Shown here: piece by piece, positions 8,323-14,918 of the stretch
How the letters are laid out: each line of letters begins with the position of its first letter
How positions within the stretch are numbered: the first letter of the stretch is position 1
The notes under the pieces: model-generated
The model's database searches: none
What the model saw: the letters and a program-made list of their open reading frames with translations, nothing else
Told to the model about the DNA's origin: nothing
Position numbers and translations under genes: made by a program
Origin: a virus
DNA: 23,378 bases
Strand: one strand, 5' to 3'
IMG/VR virus record: IMGVR_UViG_3300034521_000095
Span: 1 to 23,378 of that record

Positions 8323-8343
8323 GCCCACATAAGGTGGGCTTTT
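8322..8343 (+). terminator. Intrinsic terminator after gpK
   Basis: AGCCCAC (8322-8328), loop, GTGGGCT (8334-8340) followed by TTT overlaps the last base of the K stop. On the other strand no T-run follows the stem, so it works rightwards. It lies within the late tail unit, so J expression needs antitermination or a separate promoter. Confidence 0.75.
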
Positions 8344-8352
8344 ACTGTGACG

Positions 8353-8787
8353 CTATTTCTTGGGAATCTCAACCATGAATCCGTTCACGTCCCAGCTTGA
8401 TTCCCAAATGTTGTAACCTAGGCTTTTTAGGCGGGAGAATGTAGCCTTAAACACAGCTTCAAAATCATCATCGCTCAAGCCTTCAAGGTCTAAGTCGCTA
8501 AGGCTGATATGGAATGTAGTGTGCCCAATACGGATCTTCTCGTTAATGACGGAAAATGTCCGTTTGAAAATTATCCCTGACAGCTCATCCTTCGCGCGAC
8601 TTACGATAAGTAGGGCTTCTTCAGCTGAAACTAATTCATCTACCGGCATTTCGCTTAAGAAACTAGCATCAAGACGCTGAACAATTTCTGCATTCATGGA
8701 GCGATTATTAGACTTAGCTGCTTCCTCAATTTGTTCTTTCAATTCAATAGGAAGCCTGATTCTAAGCTGTGGATCTTCTCTGCTCAT
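8353..8787 (-). CDS. Mnt/Arc-type ribbon-helix-helix repressor
   Basis: A 144-residue protein. Residues 1-45 (SREDPQLRIRLPIELKEQI, then NNRSMNAEIVQRLD) closely follow P22 Mnt and Arc. The beta strand that reads the operator in Mnt (Arg2, His6, Asn8, Arg10, Met not counted) is here Arg2, Gln6, Arg8, Arg10. The remaining 100 residues are not Mnt-like, and Mnt is only about 82 long, so the C-terminal part is an unrecognised alpha/beta domain. Its promoter carries an operator with the Mnt core in the spacer. The gene diverges from a small Arc-like gene that precedes an antirepressor, as in P22 immI. The name mnt is withheld because the C-terminus differs. Confidence 0.85.
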   Translation of the reverse strand: MSREDPQLRIRLPIELKEQIEEAAKSNNRSMNAEIVQRLDASFLSEMPVDELVSAEEALLIVSRAKDELSGIIFKRTFSVINEKIRIGHTTFHISLSDLDLEGLSDDDFEAVFKATFSRLKSLGYNIWESSWDVNGFMVEIPKK

Positions 8788-8823
8788 TTGCTGGCTTGAC
8801 CTCTAAAAATTCACAATTTGTAA

Positions 8824-8852
8824 ATTATGCCCCACGGTGGGGTTGACTTCAA
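8824..8852 (-). promoter_or_regulatory. Leftward promoter of the Mnt-like gene
   Basis: Read on the minus strand: TTGAAG (-35, 8852-8847), 17-base spacer, CATAAT (-10, 8829-8824). The spacer is filled by operator copy 1, so a bound repressor would directly control this promoter. Its -35 overlaps the -35 of the rightward promoter by two bases. Confidence 0.65.
8830..8842. promoter_or_regulatory. Operator copy 1, CCCCACGGTGGGG
   Basis: Perfect 6+1+6 palindrome. Its central nine bases CCACGGTGG are identical to the core of the P22 Mnt operator as I recall it. It sits between -10 and -35 of the leftward promoter. Confidence 0.8.
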
Positions 8853-8871
8853 TGACGCACGGTGTGACACT
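8843..8871 (+). promoter_or_regulatory. Rightward promoter of the Arc-like and antirepressor genes
   Basis: TTGACT (-35, 8843-8848), 17-base spacer ending in an extended -10 TGT, then GACACT (-10, 8866-8871). The degenerate operator copy 2 lies in the spacer and reaches the -10. The predicted start point falls at operator copy 3. Arrangement parallels P22 Pant, whose Arc operator also lies between -35 and -10. Confidence 0.55.
8855..8867. promoter_or_regulatory. Operator copy 2, degenerate
   Basis: ACGCACGGTGTGA keeps the CACGGTG centre of copies 1 and 3 and most outer symmetry. Its centre is 25 bp from copy 1 and 24 bp from copy 3. It lies in the spacer of the rightward promoter. Confidence 0.6.
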
Positions 8872-8878
8872 TTATGTG

Positions 8879-8891
8879 CCCCACGGTGGGG
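8879..8891. promoter_or_regulatory. Operator copy 3, CCCCACGGTGGGG
   Basis: Identical to copy 1; the palindrome extends one more pair to GCCCCACGGTGGGGC (8878-8892). It covers the predicted start point of the rightward transcript, just upstream of AAGGAG. Confidence 0.8.
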
Positions 8892-8905
8892 CTTAAGGAG
8901 ATGAA

Positions 8906-9073
8906 ATGCAAAAAGCGAAAGATATGTACCAGCGCAAAATTCGCATTCCGGAGGATGTTCGTGAGGCGATTGAAAGGAATGGCGGGGAAGAATGTCGTCA
9001 GTTCAATACCGAACTGATTTACCAACTGAGAAAGGCATATGGTTTGACAGGAGAAAAAAGTGCGCAGGCTTAA
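8906..9073 (+). CDS. Arc-like ribbon-helix-helix repressor, 55 residues
   Basis: A small gene easily missed by length cut-offs. ATG 8906 has AAGGAG five bases upstream and the frame ends with TAA at 9071-9073. The product begins MQKAKDMYQRKIRIPEDVRE and continues with IERNGGEECRQFNTELIYQL. This is the full ribbon-helix-helix pattern: a basic beta strand (QRKIRIP), helix A, turn, and helix B with the FNTELIYQL signature that corresponds to Arc SVNSEIYQRV. P22 Arc is 53 residues. It heads the rightward transcript leading to the antirepressor, the position and size of arc in P22. The ATG at 8901 opens a different frame with no family match. Confidence 0.82.
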   Translation: MQKAKDMYQRKIRIPEDVREAIERNGGEECRQFNTELIYQLRKAYGLTGEKSAQA

Positions 9074-9080
9074 ATTCAGT

Positions 9081-9113
9081 GAAGCCCCAACTAATTGCGA
9101 TAGCCGGGGCTTC
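9081..9113. promoter_or_regulatory. Hairpin in the Arc-like/antirepressor gap
   Basis: GAAGCCCC (9081-9088) and GGGGCTTC (9106-9113) are a perfect eight-base inverted repeat around a 17-base loop. It lies between the Arc-like stop and the antirepressor ribosome site AAGGAAAT. No T-run directly follows on either strand. In P22 this gap encodes the antisense RNA sar that limits Ant synthesis, so a similar RNA-level control is possible but not shown. Confidence 0.5.
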
Positions 9114-9146
9114 TTATCGAACAAATCCCGCGAAGGAAATATCGAC

Positions 9147-9728
9147 ATGAATAGTGTAACCAAAACAGAGCTTAAATTCCAAGGTGTATCTTTCCAGACC
9201 ATCTACGATATTGATGGAATTTGGTTGAGCGCAAATCAGATCGGTTTTGCGCTTCAGTATGCAGACGATAAGGCTGTACAGCGCATACATGCTAGGCATT
9301 GTGATGAATTTACAGAAAAAATGACAAGGGTGGTCAAGTTGACCACCCCTGGTGGAAATCAGGAAACTCGGGTTTTTTCTCTACGTGGCGCACACATGGT
9401 CGCTATGTTTGCCAGAACTCCGGTTGCTAAAGAATTCCGACGCTGGGTTTTAGATATTCTGGATCGTGAGGTTTCTATAAACATTCCAGCAACAAAGATG
9501 CTCAGCGATCGTGAAATCCACGCCCACAATGCAAACGCAATGTTCGATTATTTCGAGGTTATGTGTGAAGCATGGTTTAACCAGATAGAACCAGCTTTGA
9601 GGGCAATAGAGTCACCTTTGGCTGGTCGCCTTCATGATCGTTTTAATGATGGGGCGGCCTTCATATACATGATTAAGGAATATGCTGATCAACAACTACA
9701 ACAGGGAGAACGACCGAGGATTTATTGA
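9147..9728 (+). CDS. Bro-N domain phage antirepressor
   Basis: A 193-residue protein. I start it at ATG 9147 (MNSVTKTELKFQGVSFQTI), with AAGGAAA eight to ten bases upstream, because the longer open frame from 9060 would overlap the Arc-like gene and lacks a ribosome site. Residues about 10-110 are a Bro-N domain: DIDGIWLSANQIGFALQYA, a VVKLTTPGGNQETRVFSLRG stretch, and VAKEFRRWVLDIL. This domain binds DNA or partner proteins in phage antirepressors and baculovirus BRO proteins. The C-terminal part (110-193) is unassigned. Not similar by eye to P22 Ant itself, so it is an analogue in the ant position. Likely role: inactivation of a prophage repressor when Mnt/Arc-like control is lost. Confidence 0.8.
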   Translation: MNSVTKTELKFQGVSFQTIYDIDGIWLSANQIGFALQYADDKAVQRIHARHCDEFTEKMTRVVKLTTPGGNQETRVFSLRGAHMVAMFARTPVAKEFRRWVLDILDREVSINIPATKMLSDREIHAHNANAMFDYFEVMCEAWFNQIEPALRAIESPLAGRLHDRFNDGAAFIYMIKEYADQQLQQGERPRIY

Positions 9729-9740
9729 ATTTGCTTAAAT

Positions 9741-9775
9741 GCAAAAAGAAAAGCCGATAGTTCGAGCTATCGGCT
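9741..9775 (-). terminator. Leftward-facing intrinsic terminator between the two antirepressor genes
   Basis: AGCCGATAG (9752-9760) and CTATCGGCT (9767-9775) form a perfect nine-pair stem. On the plus strand no T-run follows, but on the minus strand the stem is followed by TTTTCTTTTTGC. It is thus best read as a terminator for a leftward RNA, though no leftward gene lies to its right until beyond the att region. Confidence 0.6.
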
Positions 9776-9804
9776 ATCCATGAAACCGTCATAAGGACCA
9801 CTTA

Positions 9805-10548
9805 ATGACTTTATCAAATTTAGCATCAAAGGGTAGCGTTGTCACCGAGAAAACCATTGACAGTCAGTACCTGCTGGAGATGGTGAATGCCGCGCGAAAG
9901 CAGTGCGGTGAGCCGGTTGTCCGAAATAACAAGTTCATTGAGAAAGTTGTAGATGAGCTTGATGGTGAGACCTACACAAAAAGTGTAGGTCGTAAAAATG
10001 GCCAAGACATTGAAGTAATTATAATGTCTATCAAGCAAGCCCTCCGCGTAGCAGCTCGTGAATCGAAAGCAGTTCGACGTTCTCTGGTTGATAAGTTGGA
10101 AGATATGCAGGCTATTCAGATTTCAGCGCAAAATAGCTCGGGTCTTCCTGAATATCGACGTGCAAAGGCTGAGCAGTTGAAAGCTCTGGCGCTGGAGAAA
10201 AATATCGCCTCGGCTCGCGAGTTGATGTCAATGTTCCCGAGACTTGGTGAATCAGCCAACCAGGTGATCGTTGCAACGCTCGTTAATCCACTGCTTGGGC
10301 ACGAGATCATGCCTTTGCCGTTGATTGATCAGCACTACTCCACAGCTGGCGAAGTTGCTGCTGAGATCGGCTGTTCTGCCAATAAGGTTGGTCGCTTGGC
10401 AAACAAGCACAATCTGAAAACAGAGCAATACGGGAAATTCTTCCTCGACAAGTCGAAACATTCCGATAAACAGGTTGAGGTGTTTCGCTACAACTCTGAA
10501 GGCGTCAAGGCATTACGACATTTGCTCCAAGGAGCTAGCGTGGCCTGA
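9805..10548 (+). CDS. Second antirepressor-like or regulatory phage protein
   Basis: A 247-residue protein with AAGGA eight bases before its ATG. Residues about 18-55 (IDSQYLLEMVNAARKQCGEPVVRNNKFIEKVVDEL) form a domain seen at the N-terminus of many phage antirepressor-type proteins. Residues about 180-205 (YSTAGEVAAEIGCSANKVGRLANKHNL, read as two parts) look like a winged or plain helix-turn-helix, followed by a short beta region and RYNSEGVKALRHLL. It follows the Bro-N gene in the same direction and ends before a rightward terminator. The precise target is unknown; I infer a regulatory role from the domains and the neighbours. Confidence 0.6.
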   Translation: MTLSNLASKGSVVTEKTIDSQYLLEMVNAARKQCGEPVVRNNKFIEKVVDELDGETYTKSVGRKNGQDIEVIIMSIKQALRVAARESKAVRRSLVDKLEDMQAIQISAQNSSGLPEYRRAKAEQLKALALEKNIASARELMSMFPRLGESANQVIVATLVNPLLGHEIMPLPLIDQHYSTAGEVAAEIGCSANKVGRLANKHNLKTEQYGKFFLDKSKHSDKQVEVFRYNSEGVKALRHLLQGASVA

Positions 10549-10584
10549 TCAGGCTACAGTTCAAGTATTCATCGTATTACTCAC

Positions 10585-10608
10585 AACCCGCTTAACTGCG
10601 GGTTTTGT
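10585..10608 (+). terminator. Intrinsic terminator after the second antirepressor-like gene
   Basis: AACCCGC (10585-10591), loop TTAACT, GCGGGTT (10598-10604), then TTGT. It ends the antirepressor transcript before the lipoprotein gene. Confidence 0.7.
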
Positions 10609-10610
10609 CA

Positions 10611-10640
10611 TTGCTAGTTCCCTGATATTCTTTTGTAAAA
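10611..10640 (+). promoter_or_regulatory. Possible promoter of the lipoprotein gene
   Basis: TTGCTA (10611-10616) and TGTAAA (10635-10640) are 18 bases apart, directly after a terminator and before a gene that has its own terminator. This is the layout of an independently expressed moron. The match is modest. Confidence 0.3.
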
Positions 10641-10662
10641 CTAATGAAAAGGGAACAGGGAA

Positions 10663-11001
10663 ATGAAAAAGGCTGTCATATGGACATTGCTCTTACTCTC
10701 TGGATGTTCAAGCATGCAGGATTTGAGATCAGAAGCTCCATCTAATTCTTATAAATCTTCCAAGCAAGTTGACATCATAGCAAACTGCATCCTTACTGGC
10801 TGGCAACAACAAAGCCAGAAATACGGAAGTGTGTTCATACAGCCATATGAAAATGGCAAAACGGTTTATACGCAGTCTCAGCTTGAGATGGCTGATATAA
10901 ATAGAGATGGTGAACTGACCACGATAGAGTTTCGCCATCAGGGGGGCTTGTTCTCATATCGACTTAACAGTCGGACAGGTGTGATAGAACAATGCCTTTA
11001 A
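10663..11001 (+). CDS. Phage-encoded lipoprotein with an EF-hand-like loop
   Basis: A 112-residue protein. Lys-Lys, a hydrophobic core (AVIWTLLLL) and LLSGC give a signal peptidase II site with Cys15 as the lipidated residue; the mature protein would be about 98 residues attached to a membrane. The next residues are Ser-Ser-Met, without Asp at +2, so outer-membrane sorting is expected. DINRDGELTTIE (78-89) fits the canonical 12-residue calcium-binding EF-hand loop at positions 1, 3, 5, 6, 8 and 12. Cys42 and Cys111 could form a disulphide. Flanked by terminators on both sides, it looks like a lysogenic-conversion gene. I do not recognise the family; a role such as superinfection exclusion is only a guess. 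Confidence 0.7.
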   Translation: MKKAVIWTLLLLSGCSSMQDLRSEAPSNSYKSSKQVDIIANCILTGWQQQSQKYGSVFIQPYENGKTVYTQSQLEMADINRDGELTTIEFRHQGGLFSYRLNSRTGVIEQCL

Positions 11002-11011
11002 TTAATGAAAC

Positions 11012-11034
11012 ACCCGCCTAGCGCGGGTTTTTTT
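11012..11034 (+). terminator. Intrinsic terminator after the lipoprotein gene
   Basis: ACCCGC (11012-11017), loop CTAGC, GCGGGT (11023-11028) followed by a run of seven T. It stands only 12 bases before the gpI start. Confidence 0.8.
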
Positions 11035-11045
11035 ATGGTGGAAAT

Positions 11046-11651
11046 ATGAAAGAAGTAATGGCAAGAATTGAACTTGGAGGAGTTTTAGGTAAAGTTTTTG
11101 GTAAATATCACAATAGATTAATAAGTAGAACAGGTGAAGCAGCAATCGCATTGAGTAAAACAATCCCTGGATTTGAAAGCTACATGGTTAGCAGCAAACG
11201 ACGAGGATTGACCTTTGCTATATTCAAAGGAAAGAAGAATGTTGGTATAGACGAAATGGGGTTCCCAATTGATGGAGATATTGTTCGAATTATCCCAGTA
11301 ATCATGGGTAGCAAGCGAGCAGGACTCCTGCAAACAATATTAGGTGCTGTGCTTATTACAACGGCAATTTTTGTTTCAGGAGGCATAGGTGCAGCGTTTA
11401 CAGCTGGTGGATTAACTGGTTTTGCTGCAGCAACTGGTGCCTCGTTAGTTCTTGGCGGAATTGTTCAAATGCTATCCCCACAGCCAGCAGGACTTGCCAG
11501 CAAACAGGATGCCGAAAATCGGGCATCGTATGCATTCGGTGGTGTAACTAACACTGCAGCTCAGGGTAATCCAGTTCCGCTTCTATACGGACGCAGGCGT
11601 ATTGGTGGGGCGATCATCTCTGCTGGTATATACGTCGAAGACCAGCAATAA
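11046..11651 (+). CDS. I: Tail assembly protein gpI
   Basis: A 201-residue protein (223 in lambda) required for tail-tip formation together with K and J and not found in the mature virion. The central Gly/Ala-rich hydrophobic region (about residues 92-146, GLLQTILGAVLI to GASLVLGGIVQML) and the C-terminal AQGNPVPLLYGRRRIGGAIIS match the lambda I family. The first 90 residues are diverged and their coding sequence is clearly AT-richer than that of K or J, like the inserted block before it. An ATG at 11061 is an alternative start. Intrinsic terminators lie on both sides of the gene. Confidence 0.88.
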   Translation: MKEVMARIELGGVLGKVFGKYHNRLISRTGEAAIALSKTIPGFESYMVSSKRRGLTFAIFKGKKNVGIDEMGFPIDGDIVRIIPVIMGSKRAGLLQTILGAVLITTAIFVSGGIGAAFTAGGLTGFAAATGASLVLGGIVQMLSPQPAGLASKQDAENRASYAFGGVTNTAAQGNPVPLLYGRRRIGGAIISAGIYVEDQQ

Positions 11652-11669
11652 CAAAATAATCTTCCTTTC

Positions 11670-11694
11670 AGGCTACCTTATGGTGGCTTTTTTT
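11670..11694 (+). terminator. Intrinsic terminator between I and J
   Basis: AGGCTACC (11670-11677), loop TTAT, GGTGGCTT (11682-11689), with two G-T pairs, running into seven T. J starts 11 bases later. Confidence 0.65.
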
Positions 11695-11705
11695 ATGGGC
11701 GCAAT

Positions 11706-14700
11706 ATGGCTACAGCAACCCCGATTAAAGGCCGCAAGGGCGGCAGTTCCAGTTCACGAACCCCTACCGAACAGCCTGATGATCTGCAATCTGTAGCGAA
11801 GGCCAAAATCCTCGTTGCGCTTGGGGAAGGGGAATTTGCAGGGCAATTAACCGGAAAAAATATCTACCTGGACGGCACGGCGCTGGAAAACGCCGATGGC
11901 TCCCAAAACTTTAGCGGCGTGACGTGGGAGTTTCGCGCGGGAACTCAGGCACAAAATTACATTCAGGGCATTCCCGGTACCGAAAACGAAATCAACGTTG
12001 GAACTGAAGTATCAAGCGCAACAGCTTGGACGCGTACATTTACCAACACCCAACTATCAGCCGTTCGCCTGCGACTGAAATGGCCTTCACTGTTTAAGCA
12101 GGAGGACAACGGCGATCTGGTTGGGTATTCCATCAATTATGCAATAGACCTGCAAACTGATGGTGGGACCTGGCAAACCGTGCTTAATACCAGCGCAATC
12201 GGCAAAACGACGTCTGGTTATGAGCGCAGCCACCGTATTGATTTACCGCAGGCTGGCAGCACCTGGACAATCCGACTGCGTAAGATTACCGCTGACGCAA
12301 ACAGCGCCAAGATCGGCGACACGATGATGCTGCAAAGCTTCACGGAAGTGATTGATGCCAAGCTGCGCTATCCGAACACCGCGCTGCTGTACATAGAATT
12401 CGATTCAAGTCAGTTCAACGGTTCGATTCCACAGATATCCTGTGAACCACGTGGCCGGGTGATCCGCGTGCCTGATAACTATGACCCCGATACGCGGACT
12501 TATAGTGGTACATGGCAGGGCGCGTTTAAGTGGGCCTGGACCGATAACCCGGCGTGGATATTTTACGATCTGGTTATTACCGATCGCTTTGGTCTGGGTA
12601 ATCGCCTGAGTGCAGCCAACATCGATAAATGGACGTTGTACCAGGTATCGCAGTATTGCGATCAGCCGGTACCGGATGGAAAGGGTGGAAGCGGGACAGA
12701 GCCACGCTATACCTGTAACGTCTATGTTCAGGACAGGAATGACGCTTACACTGTGCTGCGTGACTTTGCGGCTATATTCCGGGGTATGACGTACTGGGGC
12801 GGTGATCAGATTGTTGCGCTTGCCGATATGCCGAGAGATGTGGATTACGCTTACACCCGCGCTAACGTTATCGACGGACGCTTTACCTATTCCAGCAGCA
12901 CGACAAAAACGCGGTATACCACCGCGCTGGTTTCCTGGTCTGATCCGGGTAACGCTTATGCGGATGCGATGGAGCCAGTATTTGAGCAGCCTCTGGTGGC
13001 CCGGTACGGATTTAATCAGCTGGAAATGACAGCCATCGGTTGTACCCGTCAATCAGAAGCGAACCGAAAGGGGCGCTGGGGTATTCTCACCAACAATAAG
13101 GATCGTGTTGTTTCGTTTGATGTTGGCCTGGACGGAAACATTCCGCAGCCGGGATACATCATCGCCGTGTCAGACGAGCTTCTGTCCGGCAAAGTTATGG
13201 GTGGCCGCATCAGTGCTGTTAACGGTCGCGTGATAAAACTTGACCGCGTAGCTGATGCAGCAGCAGGCGATCGCCTTATTATCAATCTTCCCTCCGGTGC
13301 GTCACAGAGCAGGACTATTCAGGCGATTAATGGGGAATCAGTCACAGTCACCACGGCATACAGTGAGACACCACAGGCCGAAGCTGTATGGGTGGTTGAG
13401 TCAGATGAACTCTACGCCCAGCAGTATCGAGTTGTCAGCGTCTCCGATAATGATGATGGCACTTTCTCTATTACCGGCGCATGGCATGACCCGGATAAAT
13501 ATGCCCGTATCGATACCGGAGCCATCATTGACCAGCGGCCCGTGAGTGTAATCCCGCCTGGTAACCAGTCGCCGCCGGCTAACATTGTGATCAGCTCGTT
13601 TTCAGTGGTGCAGCAGAATATCAGCGTCGAAACCATGCGTGTGAGCTGGGACCAGGCGCAGAATGCTATCGCCTACGAGGCACAGTGGCGCCGCAATGAT
13701 GGTAACTGGGTAAACGTGCCGCGCAGCTCCACCACCTCATTTGATGTATCGGGTATTTATGCAGGGCGCTACCTCGTGCGTGTGCGTGCCATTAATGCCG
13801 CTGAAATTTCCTCTGGCTGGGGCTACTCCGAAGAGAAAACGCTGACGGGCAAGGTGGGAAATCCGCCGAAACCTGTCGGCTTTGCGACAACGCCGATCAA
13901 CTGGGGGATTCGCCTGAACTGGGGATTCCCGGCTAACACCGGGGATACGCTGAAAACGGAAATTCAGTACACTGCGAACAGTGATTTCTCTAATCCTCTG
14001 TTGCTGTCGGATGTACCTTATCCATCTGCCGAATACACCCAACTTGGGCTGAAGGCGGGGCAGGAATTCTGGTACCGCGCGCAGCTGGTAGACAGAACGG
14101 GTAATGAATCAGGCTGGACCGACTGGGTTCGTGGCCAATCCAACGCGAATGCTGACGACTACCTGGGAGATATTGCTGATGACTTCCTGACGTCTGCCGA
14201 TGGTGACCTCCTGACAAGCGACATTGATACCAATCTGGAAGCTGCGTTGCAGAATGCGCTGGCCAACCATGGAACGGTGGAACACCAGTGGGCGCAGTAC
14301 GGCGAAGTGCGCGCGGATATTCTGGTGGTTAAAACGACCATTGCAAATGTTGATAAAGCGATGGCTGAAATGTCCACGCAGGTGCAGGCGCAGTTCAATG
14401 ATGTGACTGCAGCGCTGGAAGATAAGCTCACCGCCGTAGTTGATGCTACAGGAGCATCTGCAATTTACACCCTCAAAACCGGAGTCCGGATTAACGGTGT
14501 GATGTATAACGCCGGGATGTCGATTGCAGTGCTGGCCGAAGCGGGTAAACCGGTAGTCACTCGTGTCGGATTTAACGCCAATCAGTTCGTCCTGATGAGT
14601 GGCAGCGGTGATACGCAATATTCACCCTTTGCAGTGGTGAATGGTCAGGTGTTTATCAGTGATGCGTTTTTCCGTGATGCCTCAATTGATTTCGGAAAAA

Positions 14701-14918
14701 TTACTGACAGCCTGCAGTCATCAAACTTTATAGCAGGTCCGGGCGGGCGTGGATGGAAATTACCAAAATCAGGGAATGCAGAGTTTCATGGAACCCTGTA
14801 CGCAGATGGCGGAGCATTTGCATTTAACGGCACCAATAACACCGTCGTAATCAACGGGAATGGGCTTACGGTTAATTTGTCCGGTGGCGGTCGGGTTGTC
14901 GTCGGGAGGTGGTCATAA
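11706..14918 (+). CDS. J: Host specificity protein gpJ (central tail-tip fibre)
   Basis: A 1070-residue protein (1132 in lambda) that forms the tail tip and binds the outer-membrane receptor. The N-terminal part follows lambda J (SGVTWEFRAGTQAQ, GTEV, and further on YTCNVYVQDRNDAY and FRGMTYWGGDQI around 340-370). Two fibronectin type III domains lie at about 625-715 and 718-812. A helical, probably coiled-coil stretch at about 840-910 is followed by a DUF1983-type domain (about 915-1010, with AGKPVVTRVGFNANQFVL). The last 60 residues end in a Gly-rich beta segment. The receptor-binding end differs from lambda, so the receptor cannot be named. The stop overlaps the start of the next gene. Confidence 0.94.
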   Translation: MATATPIKGRKGGSSSSRTPTEQPDDLQSVAKAKILVALGEGEFAGQLTGKNIYLDGTALENADGSQNFSGVTWEFRAGTQAQNYIQGIPGTENEINVGTEVSSATAWTRTFTNTQLSAVRLRLKWPSLFKQEDNGDLVGYSINYAIDLQTDGGTWQTVLNTSAIGKTTSGYERSHRIDLPQAGSTWTIRLRKITADANSAKIGDTMMLQSFTEVIDAKLRYPNTALLYIEFDSSQFNGSIPQISCEPRGRVIRVPDNYDPDTRTYSGTWQGAFKWAWTDNPAWIFYDLVITDRFGLGNRLSAANIDKWTLYQVSQYCDQPVPDGKGGSGTEPRYTCNVYVQDRNDAYTVLRDFAAIFRGMTYWGGDQIVALADMPRDVDYAYTRANVIDGRFTYSSSTTKTRYTTALVSWSDPGNAYADAMEPVFEQPLVARYGFNQLEMTAIGCTRQSEANRKGRWGILTNNKDRVVSFDVGLDGNIPQPGYIIAVSDELLSGKVMGGRISAVNGRVIKLDRVADAAAGDRLIINLPSGASQSRTIQAINGESVTVTTAYSETPQAEAVWVVESDELYAQQYRVVSVSDNDDGTFSITGAWHDPDKYARIDTGAIIDQRPVSVIPPGNQSPPANIVISSFSVVQQNISVETMRVSWDQAQNAIAYEAQWRRNDGNWVNVPRSSTTSFDVSGIYAGRYLVRVRAINAAEISSGWGYSEEKTLTGKVGNPPKPVGFATTPINWGIRLNWGFPANTGDTLKTEIQYTANSDFSNPLLLSDVPYPSAEYTQLGLKAGQEFWYRAQLVDRTGNESGWTDWVRGQSNANADDYLGDIADDFLTSADGDLLTSDIDTNLEAALQNALANHGTVEHQWAQYGEVRADILVVKTTIANVDKAMAEMSTQVQAQFNDVTAALEDKLTAVVDATGASAIYTLKTGVRINGVMYNAGMSIAVLAEAGKPVVTRVGFNANQFVLMSGSGDTQYSPFAVVNGQVFISDAFFRDASIDFGKITDSLQSSNFIAGPGGRGWKLPKSGNAEFHGTLYADGGAFAFNGTNNTVVINGNGLTVNLSGGGRVVVGRWS

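Noticed and set aside
9060-9146. N-terminal extension of the Bro-N antirepressor from ATG 9060
   Set aside because: It would overlap the end of the Arc-like gene and run through the hairpin, and lacks a ribosome site; ATG 9147 has one.
12405-13052. 215-residue open frame opposite gpJ
   Set aside because: Antisense shadow of a well supported gene; composition follows the complementary codon pattern and no family is recognisable.
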